A stretch of 64,000 nucleotides of DNA from Mesorhizobium jarvisii (GTDB lineage: Bacteria; Pseudomonadota; Alphaproteobacteria; Rhizobiales; Rhizobiaceae), in contig NZ_QZXA01000002.1 in assembly GCF_003601985.1 (NCBI RefSeq), positions 248,001 to 312,000 of the forward strand, read 5' to 3'. Both the position numbers and the translations under genes were made by a program. The stretch's first letter is position 1; every line of letters begins with the position of its first letter. Under the pieces are notes generated by a model. That model had not been told where the DNA came from. It did no database searches and saw nothing but the letters and a program-made list of their open reading frames with translations. This document shows positions 8,217 to 16,856 of the stretch, piece by piece.

Positions 8217-8558
8217 ATGCCATCGCTGAGCTTGCGGATAAATCTCGATCCCGACGGGCGGATCGGTCCGGGCAAGATCGAGCTTCTGGAGCAGATCGCC
8301 ACCTTCGGCTCGATCTCGGCCGCCGCACGCGGCATGGAGATGTCCTACAAGCACGCCTGGGATCTGGTGGAGGACATGAATCGGGTGTTCGGCAAGCCGC
8401 TGGTCGCCGCGCAGACCGGAGGCCGCAAGGGCGGCGGCGCGCAGCTGACGGCTATCGGCCTTGCGGTGGTCAGCCGTTTCCGCGCCATCGAGCGTGCGGC
8501 CACCGCGGCGGCGGCGACGCATATGGATGCACTGCAGGCGGAGATCGATGCGGGCTGA
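8217..8558 (+). CDS. ModE-like regulator, DNA-binding domain only
   Basis: The 113-residue protein matches the N-terminal winged-helix domain of ModE (RIGPGKIELLEQIATFGSISAAARGMEMSYKHAWDLVEDMN; GGRKGGGAQLT). E. coli ModE is about 260 residues because two Mop domains follow for molybdate sensing; those are absent here and the gene simply ends. It lies downstream of modABC and behind a ModE-box-like site. It likely represses modA when molybdate is plentiful, but how it senses molybdate is not evident. The separate molbindin at 5076-5285 is a possible partner (inference). Single-domain ModE-like proteins are known in other bacteria. Confidence 0.85.
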   Translation: MPSLSLRINLDPDGRIGPGKIELLEQIATFGSISAAARGMEMSYKHAWDLVEDMNRVFGKPLVAAQTGGRKGGGAQLTAIGLAVVSRFRAIERAATAAAATHMDALQAEIDAG

Positions 8559-8731
8559 GAGGCGTCGGCGGAGCGAGGTTTCGCGCTGCCAACGCAATCG
8601 GGGCAGGTCACCGCGCGAACCAGATGCTGCGATCGTGCCGCCTACATTATCACCGCAATCCCCAGTCGCGATTGATTCCCACGCGCGACCATGATTGGTA
8701 GTTTCGCAACGCGACCAACGAGGAAATTGAG

Positions 8732-9481
8732 ATGGACGCCGCTCCGCCAGAGTTCAACCGAAATGCCCTCGCTTCTCTTGTTGACGGCAAATCAACGCTT
8801 GAGGTGGGGCCTTTCACGAATCCGACTTTGCGCGGTCCAAACGTTAAATATTTCGACGTCATGGACAAACAAGGACTGATCAACAGGGCTAATGCGATCG
8901 GCTATGTCTACACCGTCCCGGTGGATATCGACTATGTTTCCAGCACCGGCGACTTGAGCATCGTAGACAAAAAGTTTGATTTTTGCCTGAGCAGTCACTG
9001 CGTCGAGCATCAACCGGACCTGATTTACCACTTGAATCAGGTCGCGAGGATTCTCACTGCGACAGGCAGATACCTCCTGATTATCCCGGACAAGCGTTAC
9101 TGCTTCGACCATTTCATCGCAGAGAGTTCGATTGCCGATTTCATCGGCGCTCGAGGCAACAAAGTTCACACCGCAAAGAGCGTCATCGAACACATTGCTC
9201 TAGCCACGCATAATGATCCGGTTCGCCATTGGACCGGCGATCACGGGGTACCAAGATTTCGTCACAATCTGTCCAGTGTTTCCGTGGCCATGAGCCAGTA
9301 CGACACCTCCGCTGGGGCCTACATCGATGTTCACGCTTGGCAATTTACACCTCAAAGTTTTCGCTCGGGAATAGAGGTGCTTTCCAATCTCGGCCTGATC
9401 GGGCTGGAAGTGGAGCAAGTCTATGCCACGCCGCACAACACTTTTGAGTTCTGCGCCATTTTGAAGCGACGGCTGGCCTAG
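8732..9481 (+). CDS. Class I SAM-dependent methyltransferase-like protein
   Basis: A 249-residue protein with a Rossmann methyltransferase core: motif I region TLEVGPFTNP (residues about 20-30), the acidic post-I strand, and DFCLSSHCVEHQPDLIYHLNQVARIL, the usual motif following the SAM pocket (HxxEH). Proteins of this type often sit in surface-polysaccharide loci, but no such genes are near, so the substrate is unknown. The start at 8732 follows GAGGAA. The gene is visibly less GC-rich than its neighbours, and its stop codon is completed by the first base of a duplicated modC fragment. Both points suggest acquisition by transfer and rearrangement. Confidence 0.75.
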   Translation: MDAAPPEFNRNALASLVDGKSTLEVGPFTNPTLRGPNVKYFDVMDKQGLINRANAIGYVYTVPVDIDYVSSTGDLSIVDKKFDFCLSSHCVEHQPDLIYHLNQVARILTATGRYLLIIPDKRYCFDHFIAESSIADFIGARGNKVHTAKSVIEHIALATHNDPVRHWTGDHGVPRFRHNLSSVSVAMSQYDTSAGAYIDVHAWQFTPQSFRSGIEVLSNLGLIGLEVEQVYATPHNTFEFCAILKRRLA

Positions 9482-9632
9482 AGAAGCAGCCCGTGGCGAT
9501 GAGGCGGGCACTGCTCGCCAGACCCAGATTGCTGCTCATGGATGAGCCTCTGGCCTCGTTCGACGAGGCGCAAGGCAGAGATCCTGGCCTATATTGCAAT
9601 GGCGCAACCGTGCCGCCCCGCATGATAGGACA
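9481..9632 (+). pseudogene. Rearranged fragment of modC (internal deletion)
   Basis: From 9481 the sequence matches modC from 7421 (GAGAAGCAGC onward), covering the signature-to-Walker-B region, encoded as RALLARPRLLLMDEPLAS. After CTATAT it jumps to the equivalent of modC 7971 (ATTGCAA.GGCGCAACCGTG) and fades out near 9632. About 430 bp of the parent are missing at the junction, which shares a short ATAT. Several substitutions and small indels show it is old and non-functional. It lies directly after the methyltransferase stop. Confidence 0.85.
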
Positions 9633-9633
9633 G

Positions 9634-9657
9634 AGGGGCGACCGAAAGGCCACCCCT
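9634..9657 (-). terminator. Possible terminator of the sugar ABC operon
   Basis: On the minus strand AGGGGTGGCC, loop TTTC, GGTCGCCCCT can fold into a 10-bp stem with two wobble pairs. It lies 12 bp past the stop of the binding-protein gene (9669). No strong T tract follows, so it may be rho-dependent or only an mRNA-stabilising hairpin. Confidence 0.45.
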
Positions 9658-9668
9658 CGTCGGGTTTC

Positions 9669-10622
9669 TTACTCCGAGAGCGTGAACGGAGCCGTATACT
9701 TGTCGACATTGTCCTTGGTGATGAGGAGGCAATCGAACAGCTGCTTTTCGGTCGCGGCGCCGGTCTTGCCGGTCTTGATGAAGGAGTCCGCCTGCTGCAC
9801 GGCTTTCGCCGAGTAGACGGCCACCGGCTGCAGCACGGTGTACTGCAGGTCACCGGCCTTGATGGCGGCGACAGCGTCCGGCGAGCCGTCGAAGCCGCCA
9901 ACCTTGATGCTCGACAGTTTTCCGGCCTCCTTCAGCGCAGCGATCGCGCCGAGCGCCATCTCGTCATTGCCGCTGGTCACGCCGATGATGTCGGGATGGG
10001 CCTGGAGCAGGCTCTGCATCTTGTCGTGGCCCTGGGTGCGGTCCCAGTTGGCGACTTCCGAGCCGACCTTCTTGAGGTCGGGATACTGGCTGATAACGGT
10101 CTCGTAGCCGTTCGACCGTGTCGCGGCGTTGTTGTCGGAGGGGGCGCCGAGCAGCTCGACATAGTTGCCCTTCTCGCCGATGGCCGTCACCCATTGCTGG
10201 CCGCCGAGCGCGGCGCCCTGGGCGTTGTTCGAGACAAGCTGCGCCTTGGCGAGGCCCTCCTGGTTGATCTCGGCATTGACGAGGAAGACCGGGATGTTGG
10301 CGGCGATCGCCCTCTTGACCGCGCCGATCGAGCCGCTGGCATCGGCCGGATCAAGGATGATGGCTACGGACTTGTTGGTGATCGCCGTGTCGATCAGCTT
10401 GCTCTCGGTGTTGGTGTCGGCCTTGGAGGCGCCGACGGTCGCAGTGTAGCCGAGCTTTTCGGCTTCGGCCTTGGCGACATTGCCTTCGGTGAGCCAGTAG
10501 GGGTTGGCGGGGTCGATGACGATGATCGAGATGAGGCCGCTGGCCGACGCCGCGCTTGCCGCGACGATCGGTGCGGCCAGGGCGAAGGCCGAGAGCATCA
10601 GAATTCTGGCACTACGATACAT
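9669..10622 (-). CDS. Sugar/polyol ABC transporter, periplasmic binding protein
   Basis: A 317-residue periplasmic-binding-protein (ribose/autoinducer-2 type, Peripla_BP_4) preprotein. A signal peptide (MYRSARILMLSAFALAAPIVAASAA split by the usual n-h-c pattern) precedes SGLISIIVIDPANPYW. Typical features are KADTNTESKLIDTAITNKSVAIILDPADA and GVTSGNDEMALGAIAALKEAG. It is the last gene of the DUF2291-ATPase-permease-binding protein unit transcribed from about 14.14 kb. The linked polyol-type kinase and GlpD-like dehydrogenase suggest a sugar alcohol or pentose substrate. The exact ligand is not deducible. Confidence 0.9.
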   Translation of the reverse strand: MYRSARILMLSAFALAAPIVAASAASASGLISIIVIDPANPYWLTEGNVAKAEAEKLGYTATVGASKADTNTESKLIDTAITNKSVAIILDPADASGSIGAVKRAIAANIPVFLVNAEINQEGLAKAQLVSNNAQGAALGGQQWVTAIGEKGNYVELLGAPSDNNAATRSNGYETVISQYPDLKKVGSEVANWDRTQGHDKMQSLLQAHPDIIGVTSGNDEMALGAIAALKEAGKLSSIKVGGFDGSPDAVAAIKAGDLQYTVLQPVAVYSAKAVQQADSFIKTGKTGAATEKQLFDCLLITKDNVDKYTAPFTLSE

Positions 10623-10654
10623 AGAGTTCCTCCTTTGGTTAGCAATCGCGCCGG

Positions 10655-11809
10655 TCAACCGGCGGTCTTCTCGAGGGCGGGATCGGCCGTTGTGGCCTTG
10701 TCCTTTTGTGGAGAAGTGGGCGAGCCGCCGGCCGTGCTCGGAAGCTTGACGCGGCGGCGATACTGGATGGCGTTGAGCAGCACCGCCAACACGATAACCG
10801 CGCCGGTGAACACTGTTTGCCAATATGCAGAGACGCCGATGATCACCAGACCATCGGACAGGAAGCCGATGACGAAGGCGCCGACCAGCGTGCCGCGGAT
10901 GTTGCCCCGGCCACCGGTGAGCGCCGCACCGCCGATGACGACTGCGGCAATTGCCGTGAGCTCGTAAGACGTGCCGGCGGTCGGACCCGCCGAGGTCAGT
11001 TCGGAGGACAGGATGAGGCCGGCCACGGCGGCGCAGATGCCCGAGAGCATATAGACCGACACCTGCACCTGCTTGACCGGCACGCCGGAGAGTTCGGCGG
11101 CGCGTTCGTTGCCGCCGGAGGCGTAGAGCCAGCGGCCGAAGGCGGTGCGGTTGAGGATGATGCTGCCGATGATGGCGATGACGGCCATGACCAGCACGCC
11201 GATCGGGATGTCGAGCAGGCGGTTGAAGCCCAGCCATTCGAAGCCGGTGTTGCCGAGCTCCGGCTTGCCGCCGAGATCGTTGTAGGTCAGGCCATTGGTC
11301 ATCAGCAGGGCCGCGCCACGCACGACGTAGAGCATGCCGAGCGTGGCGACGAAGGCGGGGACCTTCAGCCAGGCGATAAGGACGCCATTGACCAGACCGA
11401 CCAGCGCGCCGAGCACGCAGACCAGCACCGCGACGACCCAGACCGGCGGGTAGAGGATGACGCCGAACGAGGTCAGCTGCACGCCCTGCATCAGGAAGCC
11501 GGCGATCACGCCGGAGAAGCCCAGCGTCGAGCCGACCGACAGGTCGATGCCGCCATTGAGGATGACCAGCAGCATGCCGACCGCCAGTATGCCGAAGATG
11601 GCGACATGCGAGGCCATGGTCAGGAAATTGCCGACCGAGAAATAGTAGGGAGACAGCAGCGAGAAGACGATGATGATGGCGATCAGCGCGAAGAAGGCGC
11701 GGCCCTCCAGCAAAAGCTTGGCCAGGCTGAAGCCGTCGGCCGAAACCCTCGGGGAGCGGCTGCGATCGGGGCTAGCGTCGGTCACGGTGGTGGCTCCTGT
11801 GTTCTTCAT
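10655..11809 (-). CDS. Sugar/polyol ABC transporter permease (RbsC type)
   Basis: A 384-residue inner-membrane permease of the ribose/xylose family with about eight to ten helices. It has the conserved GGIDLSVGS segment and the cytoplasmic loop LYASGGNERAAELSG, typical of BPD_transp_2 members. The ATG at 11809 (MKNTGATTVTD) is chosen; this start overlaps the upstream ATPase gene by 38 bp. It forms the translocation pore for the system of the flanking ATPase and binding protein. Confidence 0.9.
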   Translation of the reverse strand: MKNTGATTVTDASPDRSRSPRVSADGFSLAKLLLEGRAFFALIAIIIVFSLLSPYYFSVGNFLTMASHVAIFGILAVGMLLVILNGGIDLSVGSTLGFSGVIAGFLMQGVQLTSFGVILYPPVWVVAVLVCVLGALVGLVNGVLIAWLKVPAFVATLGMLYVVRGAALLMTNGLTYNDLGGKPELGNTGFEWLGFNRLLDIPIGVLVMAVIAIIGSIILNRTAFGRWLYASGGNERAAELSGVPVKQVQVSVYMLSGICAAVAGLILSSELTSAGPTAGTSYELTAIAAVVIGGAALTGGRGNIRGTLVGAFVIGFLSDGLVIIGVSAYWQTVFTGAVIVLAVLLNAIQYRRRVKLPSTAGGSPTSPQKDKATTADPALEKTAG

Positions 11810-13352
11810 GGTCGGAGACCACGGCCTCGCCGGAAGCGGCCATGATCTCCTCCTTCGTGGCATCGCCACCGAATTCGGCCGAGATCCTGCCGCGATGCAT
11901 GACGATGATCCGGTGCGCGATGCTCAGGCATTCGGCGACTTCCGAGGTCGAGAAGACGACGGCGAGCCCGCGCGCCGCCCGCTCGCTGAGCAGCCGGAAC
12001 ACCTCGGCCTTGGCGCCGATGTCGATGCCGCGGCTCGGCTCGTCCAGCAGCATGACCCTGGGATTGGTGGTCAGCATCTTACCGATGACCACCTTCTGCT
12101 GGTTGCCGCCGGACAGCGAGCCGATAGGCGCGCTGCCGCCCGCGGTCTTGACGTGCACGTCACGGATGGAGGCTTCGACCAGCGTCCGCTCCTGCGAGCG
12201 CGACAACAGCATTCCCCTGACGAAAGCGCCGATGCTGGCGAGCGACAGGTTGGCGCCGACCGACATCGTCTGAACCAGGCCGTCACGCTGGCGATCCTCG
12301 GGCACCAGCACGAGCCCCCTGGCGATGCGCTCGGCGATGCCGAAGCGGGAGATGTCGTTGCCTCCGAGCAGGATGCGCCCGCCCGATGGCTGCAGGCGCC
12401 CGGCGATGCATTCCAGCAATTCGGTGCGCCCGGCGCCCATCAGCCCGTAGATGCAGACGATCTCGCCGCTGCGCACGGCAAGCGACAGCCTGTCGACCAC
12501 GGAACGTTCCGAGCTCGATGCATCGGGGACACTGACATCCTCGACCGACAAGGCAACCTCGCCGAAGGCGTATCCGGTGGGCGGCGAGCCCAAATCGAAG
12601 TTCTCGCCCACCATGTTGCGGACGATCCATTCGAGGTTGATGTGCCTGGCGTTGGCCGTCGCGGTGATGGCGCCGTCGCGCAGCACCACGGCGTGGTCGG
12701 TGATCTGCAACGCCTCCTCGAGGTGGTGCGAGATATAGACGATCGAGACGCCGCGGGCCGTGAGGTCGCGGATCACCCTGAACAGCACCTCCACCTCGGT
12801 GGCGCTCAACGCCGAGGTCGGTTCATCCATGATCAGGATGCGTGAATCCACCGAGAGCGCGCGGGCGATCTCGACGATCTGCTGCTGTCCCAGGCGCAGG
12901 TCCTGAACCAGAGTCAGTGGATCGATGTCTTCCTCGAGGTCGGCCATCAGCCGCCGCGTCTGGCGGGCCTCCTCGGCGAAATCGACACCGGTCGCGCCGC
13001 GTATTTCCCGGCCCATGAAGATGTTGTCGCGCACGCTCAGATTGGGCGCGAGGCTGAGTTCCTGATGGATGATGGAGATGCCGCGATCGCGGGCGTCGGA
13101 GGCTGAGGAGAAGGTGACGGACTGGCCGTCGAGCTCGATGGTTCCCGATGTCGGCGTCGTCACGCCGGAGAGGATCTTCATCAATGTCGACTTGCCGGCG
13201 CCGTTTTCGCCGAACAGCGTCGTGACCTTGCCGCGGCGGATGTCGAAATTGACCCCTTTGAGCGCGTGCGTGCCACCATAGGTCTTTACGATGTGGCGGG
13301 CCGCGAGCACGGTGTCGCCCGGCGCCGGCTCGAATTCGGGCGCCGCATTCAT
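11772..13352 (-). CDS. Sugar/polyol ABC transporter ATPase (tandem ABC domains, RbsA type)
   Basis: A 526-residue protein with two fused ABC domains, as in RbsA/XylG/MglA. Domain 1 has Walker A GENGAGKST and Walker B RILIMDEPTSAL, with LRLGQQQIVEIARAL as signature region. Domain 2 has a degenerate Walker A (GLMGAGRTE) and signature LSGGNQQKV, also normal for the family. The start overlaps the stop of the DUF2291 gene by 4 bp (ATGA), so the two are translationally coupled. Confidence 0.93.
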   Translation of the reverse strand: MNAAPEFEPAPGDTVLAARHIVKTYGGTHALKGVNFDIRRGKVTTLFGENGAGKSTLMKILSGVTTPTSGTIELDGQSVTFSSASDARDRGISIIHQELSLAPNLSVRDNIFMGREIRGATGVDFAEEARQTRRLMADLEEDIDPLTLVQDLRLGQQQIVEIARALSVDSRILIMDEPTSALSATEVEVLFRVIRDLTARGVSIVYISHHLEEALQITDHAVVLRDGAITATANARHINLEWIVRNMVGENFDLGSPPTGYAFGEVALSVEDVSVPDASSSERSVVDRLSLAVRSGEIVCIYGLMGAGRTELLECIAGRLQPSGGRILLGGNDISRFGIAERIARGLVLVPEDRQRDGLVQTMSVGANLSLASIGAFVRGMLLSRSQERTLVEASIRDVHVKTAGGSAPIGSLSGGNQQKVVIGKMLTTNPRVMLLDEPSRGIDIGAKAEVFRLLSERAARGLAVVFSTSEVAECLSIAHRIIVMHRGRISAEFGGDATKEEIMAASGEAVVSDHEEHRSHHRDRR

Positions 13353-14008
13353 TGGACGCTCAGCTTCACCGGCGCGACCAGCCAGCCTTTGGGGTTGATC
13401 AGCTTGAAGACACCGACGACCGAGATGGTCTTGCCGGTGAGCTGGGTGTTGTCGATGGCCGACAGCACCTGCTTCTTCATCTCGTTGTTCAGGGCCGAGC
13501 CCGCATTCTGGTACTCGATCTGGTTGGTGAACTGGCCGAAGGTGATCGCGCCGGTGGCGTCGCGCAGATCGGTGCCGTTGATCGCCGGTCCGGTCTGGAT
13601 GCGAATGACCAGATTGTCCGGGACGTCAGCCACCTTGACGGTGTAGATGCCCGACTTTCCCTCGCCGACGACGCCAGTGAACTTGACCGAGAATTCGGTG
13701 CCGACATTGGCCGGCACGCCATATTGTTTCTCCGCGGCCGCCTTGTCCTTGGCGATGGCGGCTGCAAGCGTCGGTGCATCGACGGCGCGCTGCTCGACGG
13801 CGGATTGCACGTTCGGAAATTCAGCCTTGCCGAACGCCTCCGGCGAAAACGCCGCCTTGCGGGTGTCTTCGGCCGAGCCGATCGTGACGATCTTGGTGTC
13901 GAGGATCATTGCGCCGAGCAGCGCCAGGATCGCGATCGCGACGGCCACCCAGCGGACGCCTGGCGATCCTCGCCGGTTCATCGTGGTGGTTGCTGGCTGC
14001 GAACTCAT
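13349..14008 (-). CDS. DUF2291 family membrane-anchored protein
   Basis: A 219-residue protein starting MSSQPATTTMNRRG with one N-terminal hydrophobic helix (VRWVAVAIAILALLGAMIL), then a periplasmic domain. It matches DUF2291, a family of predicted periplasmic or lipoprotein-like proteins repeatedly found beside sugar ABC transporter genes; function unknown. No lipobox cysteine is seen here, so it is more likely a signal-anchored protein. It is the first gene of the transport unit. The start is not certain because no good ribosome-binding site precedes the ATG at 14008; a start at 14077 is possible. Confidence 0.75.
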   Translation of the reverse strand: MSSQPATTTMNRRGSPGVRWVAVAIAILALLGAMILDTKIVTIGSAEDTRKAAFSPEAFGKAEFPNVQSAVEQRAVDAPTLAAAIAKDKAAAEKQYGVPANVGTEFSVKFTGVVGEGKSGIYTVKVADVPDNLVIRIQTGPAINGTDLRDATGAITFGQFTNQIEYQNAGSALNNEMKKQVLSAIDNTQLTGKTISVVGVFKLINPKGWLVAPVKLSVQ

Positions 14009-14141
14009 GCTGTGACGACCTGTGTAGTGGCGGCGATGAGAGGTGGCATTTCGTCTTGTCGGCGCGAAGCGCCGCATAAGCCGCTGTGCGGTTGGTCCGC
14101 TTGCATCGACCCCTCCCGCAGCGTGCTCCTCCAGCGCAATC

Positions 14142-14182
14142 GACCATACATCGATGTTAAGTTACCGTCAATGACTGTGATA
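14142..14182 (-). promoter_or_regulatory. Promoter/operator of the sugar ABC transport unit
   Basis: On the minus strand: -35 TTGACG (14171-14166), 17-bp spacer, -10 TATGGT (14148-14143), with TATCACA just upstream of the -35. The same layout occurs upstream of the kinase gene at 18539-18579; the two 41-bp blocks align without gaps. The remainder of the 323-bp gap 14009-14331 is AT-rich (TATATATCC, ATATGATATTGATATTG at about 14220-14255), and no gene is seen in it. Confidence 0.7.
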
Positions 14183-14331
14183 CTTTGCTGACAATGTAAC
14201 ATTCATGTGACCGATCGGCTGATATATATCCATATATGATATTGATATTGTTTAGGTTTTCAAAAATCGACAATATCTCACAGGTGCTGTGACACGCTTG
14301 CTTTCAAGTCAGCAATGAGGCTGTGCCGCGC

Positions 14332-16083
14332 TCAAGCCAGTTTGGCGCGATCACTCGTGGTTCGCGGCAGGTGCTCCGGTTGCAGCCCCATCAAATTGTT
14401 GCCGTTGAGCTGCGTGACAACCGCGTCGATCTCCTCGCTGATCCTCTGAGCGTTCCAGCCGAGCGCCCGGCCGGCAATCAGGGCGATCTGCTGCAAATCG
14501 CTTGTCGTCAGGGAACCGCTGATGGCCAGCGTCGTGCGCCGCATGACGATGTCGGCCAGATGTTCGACGAATTCGCTGCGAGCGATGTAGTCGATCTCCG
14601 ATACGCTGTAGTCATGCGAGTCCGGCAAGCGGTCTTCATTGCTCGATGCGCTCTGGTGCCGGGCTATCGGCAATGCCTTGGTGCCATAGCGCGACAGCAG
14701 CAGGTCGAGCCGGGCCTCGTCGATGCCCGAGGCCGACGCGGCCTTGGCCAGCCAGCTTGATCGTGCAGTTGTGTCGGCCGGAAAGTCCTTGCCGCCGCCG
14801 ATCGGCATCGAGCGCGTCGTCACCTTGCGGATGCGGCCGAGACGATCGAGCACTGTGTCGGCGACCTCCTCGGCGAAACCGCGAAATGTCGTCCATTTGC
14901 CACCGATCAGCGAGATGATGGGGAAGGGCCGCGATGGCTCCGACTCCGCCACCGGCGCCGAATGATCGCGGCTGATCAGGCCGGGGATGGCGGCGTCGGA
15001 TGCGGGCAGGGGTCTGATGCCGCTATAGGCATAGACGATCTGGTCGCGTTCGAAACGCATGCCCGGCAACAGCGTGCGCACGCTTTCCAGCAGATAATCG
15101 ATCTCCGCCGGCTCGCAGCGAACCGTATCCGGATTATCGGCCGCGAGATCCGTCGAGCCGACGAGCGCCTTGCCGAGATAGTCGTAGACAAGGCAGATGC
15201 GCCCGTCATCGGCTTCGAAATAGAGCATGCGCCCGGCCAGACTTTGCACCAGCGCTTCGTGCTTGAGAAGGATGTGCGAGCCCTTGGTGCCGCCGATCAT
15301 CCTGGACGGCGCCCCGAGTGCCGCGTTGACATGGTCGATCCATGGGCCGGCGGCGTTGACGACCAGCCTCGGCCGCAACGAGAATTCGCCGCGGTTCTGT
15401 CGTCTGAAGGCCAGCACGCCGTTCGAGGAAGAGACCAGCGAGGTGTAGTTGGCCGCGCTGGAGTTAGGGTTGGCCTCCAGACCATCGGCGATTAGCTCGA
15501 GCACCAGCCGTTCGGGATGTGTGATCTTGGCGTCGTAGTAGGTGCCGGTGGCGACGATCGAGCCAGTCAACGCCGGGATGTCGCGAAGCGCCTGACGGCG
15601 TCCGACAAGCCGATGGCGCGGCATCACCCGGTGCCGCGAGCCGTAGAAATCATAGATCATCAGGCCGATCTTGATGAGGATCGCGCCACGGCTGCGCGGC
15701 GCGCTGGTCGAGCCCAGCAGCGTGCGCAGCGCCGCCCACATGCCCTTGCCCCAGGAGAAGATCGGGATGACCGTCGGCAGCGGGCTGACATAGTGCGGCG
15801 CGTTCTTGAGCAGCAGGTTGCGCTCCAGCGTCGACTGCGCCACCAGCCCGAATTCGCCGGTCTCCAGATATTTCAGCCCGCCATGGATCAGGCGCGAAGG
15901 CGCCGCACTGGTGCCGGAGCCGAAATCCGCCTTGTCGACGATGCAGCAGCTGACGCCCTGCGCGCTGAGATCGCGAAACAGGCCTGCCCCATTGATGCCG
16001 GCGCCGAGGATGACGACATCGATATCGCCGGGGACACCGGTCCGTTGCTCGGAGCCGTGCTGGCTTTCGGCCGTTGATGTCAT
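14332..16083 (-). CDS. FAD-dependent GlpD-family polyol-phosphate dehydrogenase
   Basis: A 583-residue flavoprotein of the glycerol-3-phosphate dehydrogenase (GlpD/EryB) family. The N-terminal FAD-binding motif is IDVVILGAGINGAGLFRDL. Later landmarks are GTSAAPSRLIHGGLKYLE, LVVNAAGPWIDHV, and a C-terminal helical domain. Such enzymes oxidise glycerol 3-phosphate or a polyol phosphate, with electrons passed to quinone at the membrane. Placed after a carbohydrate kinase, it probably oxidises the kinase product, as EryB does with erythritol phosphate. The ATG at 16083 overlaps the deoR stop by 4 bp. The actual substrate is inference. Confidence 0.85.
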   Translation of the reverse strand: MTSTAESQHGSEQRTGVPGDIDVVILGAGINGAGLFRDLSAQGVSCCIVDKADFGSGTSAAPSRLIHGGLKYLETGEFGLVAQSTLERNLLLKNAPHYVSPLPTVIPIFSWGKGMWAALRTLLGSTSAPRSRGAILIKIGLMIYDFYGSRHRVMPRHRLVGRRQALRDIPALTGSIVATGTYYDAKITHPERLVLELIADGLEANPNSSAANYTSLVSSSNGVLAFRRQNRGEFSLRPRLVVNAAGPWIDHVNAALGAPSRMIGGTKGSHILLKHEALVQSLAGRMLYFEADDGRICLVYDYLGKALVGSTDLAADNPDTVRCEPAEIDYLLESVRTLLPGMRFERDQIVYAYSGIRPLPASDAAIPGLISRDHSAPVAESEPSRPFPIISLIGGKWTTFRGFAEEVADTVLDRLGRIRKVTTRSMPIGGGKDFPADTTARSSWLAKAASASGIDEARLDLLLSRYGTKALPIARHQSASSNEDRLPDSHDYSVSEIDYIARSEFVEHLADIVMRRTTLAISGSLTTSDLQQIALIAGRALGWNAQRISEEIDAVVTQLNGNNLMGLQPEHLPRTTSDRAKLA

Positions 16084-16856
16084 GGCCTCGCCGTCTTGAC
16101 GATACGCAGCTGGACCCCGGCCTGCTCCAGCTTTTGCGCATGCTTGTCGCTGATGCCGTCGGTAACCAGGACCGCCTCGAAGCTGACCAGGTCGTCGAGC
16201 ACGTGCAGGGCCACTTTGTCGAACTTGGAATGGTCGACCAGGAGGATGCGCTTGATCGCCGCCGCCATCATCGCCTGCTTTACCCGCACCACATGCTGAT
16301 CCTGGATGAAGGCCGTGGTGCCGCTGATCGCGGAGGCCGAGCAAATCAGGAGATTGGCGCGCAGCCGCGAGATCGCATTCTCGCAGACGATGCCGATATA
16401 GGCGTTGTAGGTGCGGTGGTACTGACCGCCGAGGCAGATGAAGTCGATGTCGTCGACATTGGTCAGCAATGCAGCCGTCGACACGCTGTTGGTGATGACG
16501 GTCAGAGGCGTGACCTCGAGCAGCAGTGGCGCAACGGCGTTGGCTGTGGTCGAGTCATCCAGGATTATCGCCTGTCCCGGTTCGACGTAATCCATGGCGG
16601 CGCGGGCCAGTGCGTCCTTCTCCGCCCGCCCAACCGTCACCCGGTAGCGGAAGGCACTTTCATAGAGGCCGGATGGCTGCACGGTGACGGCGCCATGCAG
16701 CTTGCGCAGCACGCCTTGATGCGCCAGCTGGTCGATGTGGCGGTGGATGGTCATGCGCGACACGCCGAAATGCTCGACCAGATCGTCGATGCGCACCTGG
16801 CCGAGTTTTATCACATATTCGGCGATCTCTTCGCGCCGTTCGTCGGCCTTGATCAT
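16080..16856 (-). CDS. DeoR-family transcriptional regulator of the polyol locus
   Basis: A 258-residue DeoR/GlpR-type regulator. It has an N-terminal winged helix-turn-helix (RREEIAEYVIKLGQVRIDDLVEHFGVSRMTIHRHID) and a DeoR sensor domain (AIILDDSTTANAVAP, then VVRVKQAMMAAAIKRILLVDHSKF) that usually binds a sugar phosphate. It lies between the kinase and dehydrogenase genes, overlapping each by 4 bp. It likely represses the two similar promoters at 14142-14182 and 18539-18579, relieved by a phosphorylated intermediate. Confidence 0.88.
   Translation of the reverse strand: MIKADERREEIAEYVIKLGQVRIDDLVEHFGVSRMTIHRHIDQLAHQGVLRKLHGAVTVQPSGLYESAFRYRVTVGRAEKDALARAAMDYVEPGQAIILDDSTTANAVAPLLLEVTPLTVITNSVSTAALLTNVDDIDFICLGGQYHRTYNAYIGIVCENAISRLRANLLICSASAISGTTAFIQDQHVVRVKQAMMAAAIKRILLVDHSKFDKVALHVLDDLVSFEAVLVTDGISDKHAQKLEQAGVQLRIVKTARP

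Noticed and set aside
14200..14300. A second divergent promoter or replication-type AT-rich element between the DUF2291 and dehydrogenase genes
   Set aside because: The AT-rich TATATATCC/ATATGATATTG stretch has no DnaA boxes or clear dyad, and both flanking genes run the same way. It may only assist the promoter at 14142-14182.
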